This document shows positions 24,122 to 35,006 of a stretch of 64,000 nucleotides of DNA, in pieces. Position numbers and translations under genes: made by a program. This stretch comes from Oikopleura dioica (lineage: Eukaryota; Chordata; Appendicularia; Copelata; Oikopleuridae). The notes under the pieces are model-generated. The model made no database searches. It saw nothing but the letters and a program-made list of their open reading frames with translations, and was not told the DNA's origin. Position 1 is the first letter of the stretch. Each line of letters opens with the position of its first letter. The DNA lies in contig OU015568.1 in NCBI GenBank assembly GCA_907165135.1, positions 16,255,208 through 16,319,207 on the forward strand, read 5' to 3'.

Positions 24122-25692
24122 GTGATCAAGAATTTCTGCAACATCGAAATTTTCTTGAGCAAAGACGAGAAAAGACAAGACTGCCTTGGGTGGATTACGA
24201 TTATGGAGAAGTGCGACGGCGATTTGAGGAGCGGATTGAAGAAGGAAGATTTGAGCTTGGAAGAGAGGAAGAAAATTGCGATTGGAGTGGAGAAGGGAGA
24301 AGAGTATTTGAAGAGCATTGGAATTTTACATCATGATCAGAAGCCGGAAAATATTTTATTGAAAAATGAAGAATGCAAATGGATCGATTTTGGAACAATT
24401 GAAGAAAGAACTGGAAGGAAGAGCTATCGAAAGATGGGCTACGTGAGAAGAGGGAGCAAATATAGATTTAATAAACATTTATGTAAGTTTTAAAGTCTAT
24501 GTCTTCGAAAATGTTTTTTCGAAGATGCTGGATCTGCTGCTTTTTCGGACAGTTTTCAACTTTTTGGAGAAGGAGGAGGAGATGCATCATCACTTCACAT
24601 TCTGATTCTTTGCGATTGGAAAACAGCGTGGAGTCTTCTTTATAAACCAATTGAAGAAGACGAACGAGAAAAGATCAAAGAAGAATTGAAGGCGAGTCTT
24701 CAAAATTTATTGCTTTTAAAGATAACACTCATAAGGCCTGCAATGCTGAGAGGCTCTTATATAAAGGCAAATTCGGATCAATCAAAACTCCCTCAACCGA
24801 AGAAATCGAGAACTTGTCAAAAATAATTTCTCTAAAAATGCGTCTTCTGATTTTTGTCTTGACGATCCAAATTTAACAAAGTCTTCCGCGATGGCCAATC
24901 TCAAGCAAAAACTGACGAGACAGATGAATTTCGACTTCGAAAATTTGACGAAGAGAGTTTTAAACCAAAAGAAAGCGATCTTTGTGTCCCCATTTCAGTT
25001 TCCGTTCTTTTGAGATGGGCACTCCAAAATGATTTGAAAGTTGATGATTGGAAAATGAATGCATATTTAACTCTCGAAAACATCTTCACAAATATGACAA
25101 TGGTTATTTATCCGCGGAGTTTGGCAGGGTTAAATCTCAACCCCAAAAATGGAGAACAAGAATTTCAAACAAACGAAATTGAAATACTTCTAAGAAGAAT
25201 GAAGTTCGGAACTTATTTGAAACCAAGCGGGTGGTAAATTATCATAAAAGATTATTTTCGAGTAAAAGGCGATTTTAATTTTGAAAAAGGTTTTGATGAA
25301 ATTATTTCTTGAATTTAACTAAAATAATTATTCAAGTCTTCCTCCACCACAACTTCGCCTTCACCCGCCCCTTAACAGTCACGGGCGCCTACCTGAATCC
25401 CGACGGCTCAATAGTTTTCCACCAAATGGTTCTTGACCGAATCGAAAACTCCGAATTCATTCTCCAAAACACTTTAATCGCCCATTACGGCTCCCAAATC
25501 AGAATTCCTCTTTCTCGCGAATTCTACGCTTTTTACGAAATGATGGAAGATTGCTTCAATTGCTACAACGATTATGTTTACTACGGGCCAAACAACGAGT
25601 TTTCTGCTTTGACGAACGAACATTTCAACATGGAAACTGAAAAATGGTTTCTCCTCCCTCAAGCGTATTCAATTACTCTTACACCTAAATAA

Positions 25693-26201
25693 ACAGTAAG
25701 CATTTATCACACAACAAATATCACTTGGATACTATCAAATTTTCAGGGGTAGAGCTTCCATCATCGCTTTTGCCGCCAGAATCGCTTTTTTATAAAGAGT
25801 TCTCTCGTGAAATTTCACTGCAAATAGAAAACAGTCCAAGTTTAGTTTATATGCATATTAAATAATAAATGGAATCATAGAGAAGTAAAACTGAAGAGCT
25901 CAAGCAGGTGGCGAAATTGTCAAGCAGTAGAAGCCCTGCTTCTATAAATTAATTGCCATAAGGAATCTTCGATCTTTCTTACCATTCTTCATATGTCGTA
26001 TATATTATCATTGAGAAGTATATGACATAATGTTTTCGCACAGTTTATCATATACGAAAACAAATTATTTGCTCCACCTGTTATCGGAGAAAGGAGAGTG
26101 GCGTCTCTTTAATTCATTGCCAATGAATCATTGGCGTCTCCCAAAAAATGTTAAAAGACACGCCATTCTCTTATCTCCAAATTTCTCCCAAAATCACCAG
26201 C
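25693..26201. other. Intergenic region with short palindromes
   Basis: No gene is supported. A 44-base hairpin (GGCGTCTCTTTAATTCATTG paired with CAATGAATCATTGGCGTCTC) lies at about 26099-26142, and a smaller CATATGTCGTATATATTATC-type palindrome at about 25990-26030. Sequence 3' of this gene copy (about 25700-25930) resembles the sequence 3' of the paralogue (about 34535-34770), so the duplication unit extends past the stop codon. Confidence 0.55.
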
Positions 26202-26940
26202 TTAAGGGACCCGGGCGAGTAACGCGAAGGCCAACTTCACGCGCTCGCCATTGATCTTTCAGAAAAGCTTTTTGAAATTTGTTTTTGCTTAACATATCTG
26301 CATTCACTCAGCTTTCATCTCCAACTTTCAGATTTTTATATCATACTTAATTCTTGAGCTAGAGTGAAAAGAGAAGTTCAACTTCAAAGGGCATCAACTC
26401 CTGCTAACCTCATTCTATTGACATAAAACCAGCACCATTAAAAAGCCCATTAAATTCTGAACAGATCATACTTAATGCGCTAAGCTGGAACTCTACTAAT
26501 TGCCCTGAACGCGCTGATAAACGAACGGACTGAGCGCTCGCAGCAAGGCAGGACACTCCGATCGGGCTATTTTGGGCTCCCGGGACATGATTCCCGCTGC
26601 GCGCGCACTAAGTTTTCTTGTTTATCTGGCCTTAATCGCTCATTACTGCAGTTTCAGCTTAGCGCATTAAGTATGATCTGTTCAGAATTTAATGGGCTTT
26701 TCAATGGTGCTGGTTTCATGTCAATAGAAAGAGGTTTGCAGGAGTTGATGCCCTTTGAAGTTGAACTTCTCTTTTTCACTCTAGCTCAAGAATTAAGTAT
26801 GATATAAAAATCTGAAAGTTGGAGATGAAAGCTGAGTGAATGAAAATATGTTTAGCAAAAGAAATTTCAAAAAGCTGTTCTGAAAGATCAATGGCGAGCG
26901 CGTAAAGTTGGCCTTCGCGTTACTCGCCCGGGTCCCTTAA
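26202..26940. mobile_element. TTAA-flanked fold-back element in the ZP gene
   Basis: Ends TTAAGGGACCCGGGCGAGTA and ACTCGCCCGGGTCCCTTAA are inverted. The arms continue (GCGAAGGCCAACTT; TTTCATCTCCAACTTTCAGA; CTTAATGCGCTAAGCTG) for over 300 bases. The TTAA at both ends is compatible with piggyBac-type TTAA target duplication. It inserted six bases after a GTAAGT donor of the ZP gene (minus strand). Confidence 0.8.
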
Positions 26941-26944
26941 GACT

Positions 26945-27860
26945 TACCTTCAAATGTGCACGAAAACTCTGAATATACTTCTACCGTTTGGATGGATCCG
27001 TTTTCGCCCTGAAACATGCTGCCGAAAATGGCATTAGTATAAACGTCATGTGTTGCGTTTGAAGTTTTCTGCATTCGACAAGCCTCGTCGCCATAGAGAG
27101 CGAACTTGTAGTCAGTTTCAGTCTCGTAATCGAGCTTTCCGACGCAAGTGTTGAGTCCAGATGGTTGGAGAGGGCTAAACTCGTTTACTACATGTAAAAA
27201 TTGTAAATACTGTACTCGGTAGGATTGATGCCGTTGATCGACAAGTCTTCTAGTTTGAATCCCAATCGATGCATAAGACACTTGTCGACTTTTACCACCA
27301 TTTCATCTCTTGAGTTGCAAGATAGGTGGACATGGTCGTCGATGTTTATCTAATTTTTACTAATCTACTAAAAACGATTTCAAGTAATACTTGATCTGGT
27401 TCAGGCATCGATTCCAAGTCGCAAACGCATCCAGTTTCTTCAGTGCATGAGCCATAAGGCCCGCATTCGGTCGTTTCTCTTGAATGACACTTTGGCGAAG
27501 TAGACAAAAGTCCTCCAGCGTCTTCGCATGGTAGAGTGCAAATGACTGAGCAATTGCCGTTCCAAATTTCCTGAAGATCGAATCCTTCTCCTTCGATCAC
27601 CTCGCATGTTTCGTTTCCGCCAGTTGTTGTTTTCGCCAGAAAATCGTGAGTTGATGAGAAAACAGCGGGAACAGTGGCGTTCAGGTCGAATTCAGCAGGA
27701 AAATCGATGTTGAATTCGAACTCGACGGATTTGTCAGTGTTGGTGACTTGGAAAGCGTCGAATGTCGCGTAGCCGGTTCCGGGTTTGAAGGTTCGAAATG
27801 GCAAAATTAGGGTTAGAGCAGTGATTTTCTCGGTCTTCCGGACATTTTTCGGGGTGACTG
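26945..27860 (-). CDS. EGF-like and ZP-domain extracellular protein, partial
   Basis: Three minus-strand exons. The first (about 27860-27375) has FRTFKPGTGYATFDAFQVTN, a cysteine-rich stretch and the EGF-like TECGPYGSCTEETGCVCDL. The second (about 27345-27195) reads CNSRDEMVVKVDKCLMHRLG, typical of a ZP domain start. The third (to about 26951) gives LNTCVGKLDYETETDYKF and VYTNAIFGSMFQGENGSIQT, ending YSEFSCTFE, the end of the ZP-N module. ZP proteins polymerise into extracellular matrices. Exons 2 and 3 are not separated by a clear intron: one added base in the A5 run at 27196-27200 would make them one continuous exon. The ZP-C half, membrane anchor and signal peptide were not found. A TTAA element follows the last donor. 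A possible upstream exon (VVGFPLNPATVVVSLRDGE) lies near 28080-28000. Confidence 0.75.
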
Positions 27861-28769
27861 TAATGAAAGAAAATGATCGCCGTCGTCGATTTACTATAAT
27901 AGTAATAATAATAGTAATTTACAATTTGTAAATTTTCATTACAAGCGATTTTAAATTTTGACCCCTGATTTGCGTTCGGTCCCTATTCGAAGGGAACTCG
28001 ATCAAGTCCGAGTATCTCTCTACTCTCTCCGTCTCTAAGAGAGACAACGACGGTGGCTGGGTTGAGTGGGAAGCCAACGACAGTCAACATTTCCTCGTTC
28101 TGAAAAACACCATCAGTGGTGTCGGCGCCATTGTTGCAATGCACCATAGATGGTGCATGCAGTAATTCTCAAAACAAGCCTATTTCCGAACCCTACCCCA
28201 AACCAAGGATAGTCGAAAGTTAACCTAAGGGTATTTTATCGATAAATAGCCCTACAATTTCTTCCTTTTTCGAAACTCAAAATCACTTCGGTGGGAGACC
28301 TATTTTTCACCCCTGTTCCAGAGATCGTGCACCCTGGCCGGCTAAGGTTAAAAGTCGCGTTTAAAAATGACCCAAATGATGACCGACATGTCACATGTGC
28401 TACCCACTGGGAAGTCCCGCAGAGACTGCTCCTAGCACCAACTCTGAGCAAGGCTCGGTGTGAGATGGATCGAGCCAAAGTTAACACAAACAAGGTGAAC
28501 TGAGCTGCAAAATCGGATCAAGCTCCATGGCCAAAATCCTTTCATTATTTTTCTGAAAAATTTTTCAACTCTAGTCCAATCGACAAGTAGAAGAAGAGTT
28601 TATAAAAATTTTTTACCCATTTGAGCCTGAGAGCTGTTTGAAAATGGGCAATTTCCCGAATACCGCCCCACACCTCCTTAACGCCGAAACGCAGGGCGAC
28701 CAATTAATTAATATTAATTAATCATATTAATATAATATTAATCATACAAATATATTAATGCCTCATAAC
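27861..28769. other. Region 5' of the ZP gene, mostly unassigned
   Basis: The minus strand at about 28085-27990 reads LTVVGFPLNPATVVVSLRDG in an open frame, which looks coding and could be an upstream exon of the ZP gene or part of another gene. The rest (28100-28700) shows no supported exon. 28690-28760 is an AT-rich run of ATTAATTAAT-like sequence next to the hAT-like element boundary. Confidence 0.35.
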
Positions 28770-31358
28770 TAGGGGGTGCACAGTGGGAAAATCGATTTTT
28801 TATCATCCTCTTATAGGGATGAATGATACATCAATTGAAAGCCTATGATCCACTGATCATTTTGACATGTGACTTGGGGTCATTGAAGGTCACCTGAGGT
28901 CACCTGAGGTCAAAATACGATTTTTCTCAAAACCGATTTAGATTAGGGATTTTATGCATAAAATTGATCGCTGATGATCACTGATCATTTTATTCGTCAT
29001 AAAAACCCCATCCGGATCCATCCTCATCCATCTGAGGGAAAAAATAAAAAATCATTAATTTCACTGTCAAAACTTTTTTACAACTGCTTTTACTCAAGAG
29101 AAACACGTTATTTAAGATATTTGTCGACGTCTCATAAAAACCATAATTAAGAAAAAAGCAAGAATTACTTAAATTTTCATATAAACGGGTGTGGGTGGGG
29201 TTGGGGACATAACTGAGATTGATCAACTAAGAGTCCCAGGCCTCTGTCAAGCCCCTTAAAATTAAAAATCAAGGAAGGGGGCTGAAACGGCCCGAAGGGC
29301 CGTCAAGCCCCTTAAAATTAAAAATCAAGGAAGGGGGCTGAAACGGCCCGAAGGGCCGTCAAGCCCTTAAAATTAAAAATCAAGGAAGGGAGCTGAAACG
29401 GCCCGAAGGGCCGTCAAGCCCTTAAAATTAAAAATCAAGGAAGGGGGCTGAAACGGCCCGAAGGGCCGTCAAGCCCTTAAAATTAAAAATCAAGGAAGGG
29501 GGCTGAAACGGCCCGAAGGGCCGTCAAGCCCTTAAAATTAAAAATCAAGGAAGGGGGCTGAAACGGCCCGAAGGGCCGTCAAGCCCTTAAAATTAAAAAT
29601 CAAGGAAGGGGGCTGAAACGGCCCGAAGGGCCGTCAAGCCCCTTAAAATTAAAAATCAAGGAAGGGGGCTGAAACGGCCCGAAGGGCCGTCAAGCCCTTA
29701 AAATTAAAAATCAAGGAAGGGGCTGAAACGGCCCGAAGGGCCGTCAAGCCCTTAAAATTAAAAATCAAGGAAGGGGGCTGAAACGGCCCGAAGGGCCGTC
29801 AAGCCCTTAAAATTAAAAATCAAGGAAGGGGGCTGAAACGGCCCGAAGGGCCGTCAAGCCCCTTAAAATTAAAAATCAAGGAAGGGGGCTGAAACGGCCC
29901 GAAGGGCCGTCAAGCCCCTTAAAATTAAAAATCAAGGAAGGGGGCTGAAACGGCCCGAAGGGCCGTCAAGCCCCTTAAAATTAAAAATCAAGGAAGGGGG
30001 CTGAAACGGCCCGAAGGGCCGTCAAGCCCTTAAAATTAAAAATCAAGGAAGGGGGCTGAAACGGCCCGAAGGGCCGTCAAGCCCTTAAAATTAAAAATCA
30101 AGGAAGGGGGCTGAAACGGCCCGAAGGGCCGTCAAGCCCCTTAAAATTAAAAATCAAGGAAGGGGGCTGAAACGGCCCGAAGGGCCGTCAAGCCCCTTAA
30201 AATTAAAAATCAAGGAAGGGGGCTGAAACGGCCCGAAGGGCCGTCAAGCCCTTAAAATTAAAAATCAAGGAAGGGGGCTGAAACGGCCCGAAGGGCCGTC
30301 AAGCCCCTTAAAATTGAAAATCAAGGAAGGGGGCTGAAACGGCCCGAAGGGCCGTCAAGCCCTTAAAATTAAAAATCAAGGAAGGGGGCTGAAACGGCCC
30401 GAAGGGCCGTCAAGCCCTTAAAATTAAAAATCAAGGAAGGGGGCTGAAACGGCCCGAAGGGCCGTCAAGCCCTTAAAATTAAAAATCAAGGAAGGGGGCT
30501 GAAACGGCCCGAAGGGCCGTCAAGCCCTTAAAATTAAAAATCAAGGAAGGGGGCTGAAACGGCCCGAAGGGCCGTCAAGCCCTTAAAATTAAAAATCAAG
30601 GAAGGGGGCTGAAACGGCCCGAAGGGCCGTCAAGCCCTTAAAATTAAAAATCAAGGAAGGGGGCTGAAACGGCCCGAAGGGCCGTCAAGCCCTTAAAATT
30701 AAAAATCAAGGAAGGGGGCTGAAACGGCCCGAAGGGCCGTCAAGCCCTTAAAATTAAAAATCAAGGAAGGGGGCTGAAACGGCCCGAAGGGCCGTCAAGC
30801 CCCTTAAAATTAAAAATCAAGGAAGGGGGCTGAAACGGCCCGAAGGGCCGTCAAGCCCCTAAAAATTAAAAATCAAGGAAGGATTTTTGTCTTCCAGGAG
30901 CACTCTTCTACCTGAATAGTCCTCCGGAGGACAAAAAAATGACTCACCCTAGATCACATGATCTGTGTTGATCATTTTATTGGGAAAAACGGTTTGAAAA
31001 AATGTTATCGTCGGGATTCGAACACCCGACTTGGCCGAAAAGTGAAGGTTTTTGACAAAGAATCGGCTCTAGAATTTTTGCCGGAAAGTGCCGGATACCA
31101 TTTTGGGGTCAAATTAAAGCTCTTTGTTTACTCTCTTAGATGCACTTTTCATTTTTTATAACCTTTAATATCTTGGGAGTAATTTGCTAAAAACCCCTTT
31201 TCTTAACCTTTTCACGTGATTTTCAGGGTAAAAATGGACATTTATGAAAAGATGATAATTGAAAGAAATGATTGTTAGGTTATAACAAAGTCATTCAAGA
31301 CTTTAAAATATCAAAAAGATAGTTAATTTTTTGACATTATCCCACTGTGCACCCCCTA
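28770..31358. mobile_element. 2.6-kb hAT-type non-autonomous element carrying a satellite array
   Basis: Terminal inverted repeats TAGGGGGTGCACAGTGGGA and TCCCACTGTGCACCCCCTA are flanked by perfect CTCATAAC duplications (28762-28769 and 31359-31366). TAGGG fits the hAT end motif and CTCATAAC fits nTnnnnAn. No transposase frame is present. Most of the interior (29250-30870) is a tandem array. A homologous but inverted and eroded copy lies at 7900-8790. Confidence 0.9.
29250..30870. repeat. Tandem array of about 29 copies of a 56-bp unit
   Basis: The unit contains AACGGCCCGAAGGGCCGTCA, a near-perfect 9-bp-stem palindrome, then AGCCCCTTAAAATTAAAAAT and CAAGGAAGGGGGCTG. Copies are nearly identical and differ mainly by CCCC versus CCC before TTAAAA (56 or 55 bases), a sign of recent expansion. 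The spacing of the hairpin is therefore constant at about 55-56 bases. Confidence 0.95.
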
Positions 31359-31467
31359 CTCATAACTCAACTTTTACTTAACGCTAGAAAAAAATGAACC
31401 CCCACTTTTGGCGCTACTTTTTATCGAGGAATCGAGGTACGATCTGCGTTTAACTTAGAAAAATTTT

Positions 31468-31651
31468 ATGCTTTCCGGCGTTAAGAAATAAAGCACGTGA
31501 CAAGACTGTCAAGCGGTTGACGCCTTTTTCCAGATATTTTGCCAAGAACAAGTCTCCAGTTGTTCGACAACACGCCCAGTTGCCGACCCCAGAAGAATGG
31601 TGGTGGAGGGCGTCCAAGTTACTTGTTCAGCTGCTCTTGTATTGTAATTAA
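31468..31651 (+). CDS. Possible 44-residue protein with a GA-AG intron
   Basis: ATG at 31468 opens MLSGVK. A GA-AG intron of about 57 bases (about 31485-31541) ending in a TTTTTCCAG acceptor leads in frame to YFAKNKSPVVRQHAQLPTPE, then EWWWRASKLLVQLLLYCN and a stop. The size, basic N-terminus and hydrophobic C-terminus would suit a small mitochondrial inner-membrane or respiratory-complex subunit (inference only); I do not recognise it. The acceptor is strong and the second exon looks coding. The first exon is only 17 bases, and it starts about 100 bases after the end of the hAT-like element. Confidence 0.4.
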
Positions 31652-31803
31652 ACAAAAAAGAACGGATATTGACCATGGAAACTATTCCAATAAGTGACTT
31701 TTTCTCGCAGCGAGAGTCTGGATTTCATTGAATCGTGTTTTATTTTAATAATATTTGGGTGCAACTGTCTTATAACAAAGGATCCTTCATTATCTCAGGA
31801 AAA

Positions 31804-34529
31804 ATGAGCGAATTTTACCCAAAAGAATTGACCAGAGACGCTGTTCAGAAATGGTTAGGCGCTTTTATAAGGAAATTGAAGAGAACGACGAGTAGAGACG
31901 ATTTGGACAGATTGATTTTGTCGGTGGAGAGATACGACTTTCAAATTAAAAGGTCTGCTGGATGGGAGGAAATATTTTTTGAAAATGGAAAAGGAAAAGT
32001 TTTGAGTGAACATTATGGAACAAAACAAGAGGAATGGGAGATATCTTCATTCCAGAAAACAATCATTGACAAAAATCCTCAATTAGAAGGAAGAAAAATT
32101 TTCCGTTCAGAACTCAAAGAGGAAAAAGGAGAATGGATTCTCGATGAGTTGCTGCAGCAAAAAACAATATCAGTTGGAGGAGAAGCGATTGTTTTGGAAG
32201 AAAATATCGCTGAATTGGAAGTTGCGGTTAGGGTTCAGACTTTTGACTCGGCGCTCTTTGTGGAGAATGAGGAGTTGGCTTTTTACATTCATCTTTCTTC
32301 TGGTAATTTTAAATTTTTATAATCTTTTAATTTAATTGAAGACTACGAAATGGCTGAAAGAAGAACTGCCGGGGAGAAATACTCTGCCTCGCCTCCTGGT
32401 ACTTTACCTCAAAAAAGAAAAAGACTACGCCCCAGTTATCCCTTCTCATCGAAACGTGATCAAAAATCTCTGTAATATCGAAATTTTCTCGGGCAAAGAC
32501 GAGAAAAGAGAGGACTGCCTCGGATGGATTACTATAATGGAAAAGTGCGACTGCGATTTGAGAAGCAGATTGAAAAATGAAGATTTGAGCTTGGAAGAGA
32601 GGAAGAAAATCGCGATCGGCGTGAAAGAGGGCTTTAAATATTTGGGGAGCATTGGACTTTGGCATCAGGATCAGAAGCCGGAGAATATTTTATTGAAGGA
32701 TGGAGAAGGCAAATGGATTGATTTTGGGACGATAAAGGAAACGTCTGAAAGGGAATGCTATCGAATAATGGGCTACGCGAGGAAAGGGAGCAAATATAGA
32801 CCAGGGATCTATTTTTTTGGACTATCCCAATTTATGGAAGTTCATTTTTGGATAACCAATAAAATTACTGAATTCGGCCTTCCGGCAAATGAAAACCCTG
32901 ACCCATAAAATCACTTCCACAAATTGGTTTAACCCATTTTTTCCTGAAAATCGCGAGTAGCGAATATCTTGCGATTGCGGTGCGAAGTTTCCCAGAAAAC
33001 TCGAGATAATGGAATCGCAATCGCAGCTTAGTTTTCGTCAATATTTCACAAATTGCGATTTGTTTTCAAGTTTTTGTCTCGTGCAAATGCTTCGACGATA
33101 TTCTGACCTGAGTTTAGTTTGACTCAGAGCTTTTTTCTGTTTTAAAGGCTGAACAGAAAGCTAGGCTTCAAAACATATTCCTTTCAATAAAGATTTTTCA
33201 ACAAAACTTTATAAATCGCAATCGCATCGCAATTTTTGTAATTTTTTGAGTCGCAATCCCGATTGGTTTTCAAAAATAAAGATCCATGATACAGACATTA
33301 TCATTATTTATGTAGGTTTTATGTTGGAGTTATTTCAAATAACTTATTTGATTATTATTTGCTCGCATTTTATTTTCATAGATTCAGGATCAGCTGCTTT
33401 TTCGGGAAGTGACCAACTTTGTGGAGTAGGAGGAGCACATGGATCACCACTCCACGTTCTGATTCTTTGCGACTGGAATACTGCCTGGAGTCTTCTTTTT
33501 AAACCGATTGAAGAAGACGAGAGACAAAAAATCAATGAAGAAATTATGGTAAGTCTTCATTGTCGCGTTAGAAAGAATAATGATTCTCCAGGCCTGCAAT
33601 GCCAAGTGGCTTTCAAGAAAGACTCCCTCAACTCAACAAATCGAAAACTTGTCAAAAATCATTTCTCTAAAAAACGCGTCCTCTAATTTTTGCCTGGACG
33701 ATCCAAATTTGACGAAATCTTCGGCAATCGCAAATCTAAAACAGAAGCTGACAAAACAGATCAATTTCGACTTCAAAAATTTGACGAAAAATGTTTTAAA
33801 CCAAAAAGAAAGCGATCTTTGTGTTCCCATTTCAGTTTCGGTTCTTTTGAGATGGGCACTCAAAAATGATTTGAAAGTTAAAGATAGTAAAATGAGAAAA
33901 TATTTTACTCTCGAAACAATCTTCACTCAACTGACAATGATAATTTATCCGCGAAGTTTGGCTGGCTTCAATCTCAACCCAAAAAAAGAAGAACAAGAAT
34001 TTCAAACTAACGAAATTGAATTGCTGCTCAGAAGAATGAAATTCAAAACTTATTTGAATCCAAGTGGATGGGATATTATCACACATTCACGCTTACGAGT
34101 GGAAGGCGATTTTTATTTTGAAAAAGGTATTTATGAAAATATTTCGTGAATTTAACTAAATTAATTATTCTAGTCTTCCTCCATCACAACTTCGCCTTCT
34201 CCCGACCCCTAACCGTCACCGGCGCCTACCTCAATCCCGCCAGAGAAATAATTTTCCACCAAATGATTCTTGACCGAGTCGAAAACTCCGAGTTTATTCT
34301 CCAAAACACTTTAATCGACCATTCTGGCTCTCAAATCAGAATTCCTCTTTCCCGTAAGTTCTACGCTTCTTACGAAATGATGGAAGATTGCTTCAACTGC
34401 TTCAAAGATTATGTTTACTACGGGCCAAACAACGAGTTTAATGCTTTGACGAACGAACATTTCAACATGGATACTGAAAAATGGTTCCTTCTTCCTCAGG
34501 CGTATTCAATCACTCTTACACCAGAATAA
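31804..34529 (+). CDS. Kinase-like domain fused to papain-like cysteine protease domain
   Basis: Exons 31804-32302, 32342-32359, 32418-32798, 33382-33548, 33592-34126 and 34174-34529 sum to 1956 bases, a multiple of three (651 residues). The N-terminal 150 residues are unknown (LTRDAVQKWLGAFIRKLKRT). The kinase-like part has a loop SVGGEAIVLEEN, VAVRVQ (arginine where ATP-binding lysine is usual), GWITIMEKCDCDLRSRL, the catalytic loop HQDQKPENILL and IDFGTI. The C-terminal 250 residues hold DLCVPISVSVLLRWAL, EIIFHQMILDRVENSEFILQ and N, matching Cys, His, Asn order of papain-fold proteases. Two introns (32360-32417 and 32799-33381) need GA-AG sites. No signal peptide is evident, so it is probably cytosolic. 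A broken tandem paralogue lies at 22223-25692. Function is unknown. Confidence 0.7.
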
Positions 34530-35006
34530 ACAGTAAGCAAACTTATTTCTCTTGAATGCTATCAAATTTTCAGGGAGCAGAGCTTCCACAATCGCATTTG
34601 CCGCCAGAAACGCTATTTTTGAATGAAAAGTTCTCCAGTGAAATTTCACTGCAAATAAAGAACAGTCCGTGTTTATTCTATTTGCTTATTTAAAATAAAT
34701 GGAAACATCGAGAAGTTAAATAACAGAACTCAAGCAGGTGGCCAAATTGTCAAGCAAAAAAAGCCCTGCTTCTATAAATCATGAAGAGTCTTGGATGTTT
34801 ATTACCGTTTTTCATATGTCGAAGGGAATATATGAATTTTCAAAGTTGACTCTGGTTTGAGATTAAATCTCGGCTTATCTGCCCGGCAGATTCTGCCGTC
34901 TCGGTGTTCAGAATGCAAAGTCATCAGAAAGTTATTGTCAGAAAAAAATATTCCGAAGAAAAATTTTTCAATACAGTACAAGATTATACAGATTATAGAA
35001 GAGCAG

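Larger units (their letters stand above)
22223..25692 (+). pseudogene. Broken paralogue of the kinase-like/papain-like fusion gene
   Basis: It aligns along its length with the intact copy at 31804-34529. N-terminal part: LTRDAVEKWLKDFKKKLKRT. Kinase-like part: GWITIMEKCDGDLRSGLKKE and HHDQKPENILLK with IDFGTI. Protease-like part: LCVPISVSVLLRWALQNDLK and FHQMVLDRIENSEFILQN. Breaks seen: a 341-base inverted-repeat element inside the first exon (22474-22814), a 950-base fold-back in the kinase region (23172-24121), two one-base deletions in A runs relative to the other copy (about 24834 and 24972), and an in-frame TAA after PSGW where the other copy reads GATATT. A GC-AG intron at about 24690 replaces the GT-AG intron of the intact copy. 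It was probably functional until recently, since most of the sequence is still very similar. Confidence 0.8.

Noticed and set aside
28236-28503. Overlapping frames on both strands near 28.3-28.5 kb
   Set aside because: Neither has a motif, splice context or convincing start, and they are mirror images of one another.
29250-30870. Regularly spaced hairpin repeats that could be mistaken for a CRISPR array
   Set aside because: The whole 56-base unit repeats, so there are no unique spacers, and the setting is a eukaryotic transposable element without cas genes.
30995-31045. tRNA-like GTTCGAATCC (B-box) on the minus strand followed by a T run
   Set aside because: The T-arm cannot fold with a five-pair stem and seven-base loop, and no acceptor, D or anticodon arm is visible. 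At most it is a fragment of a tRNA-derived repeat.
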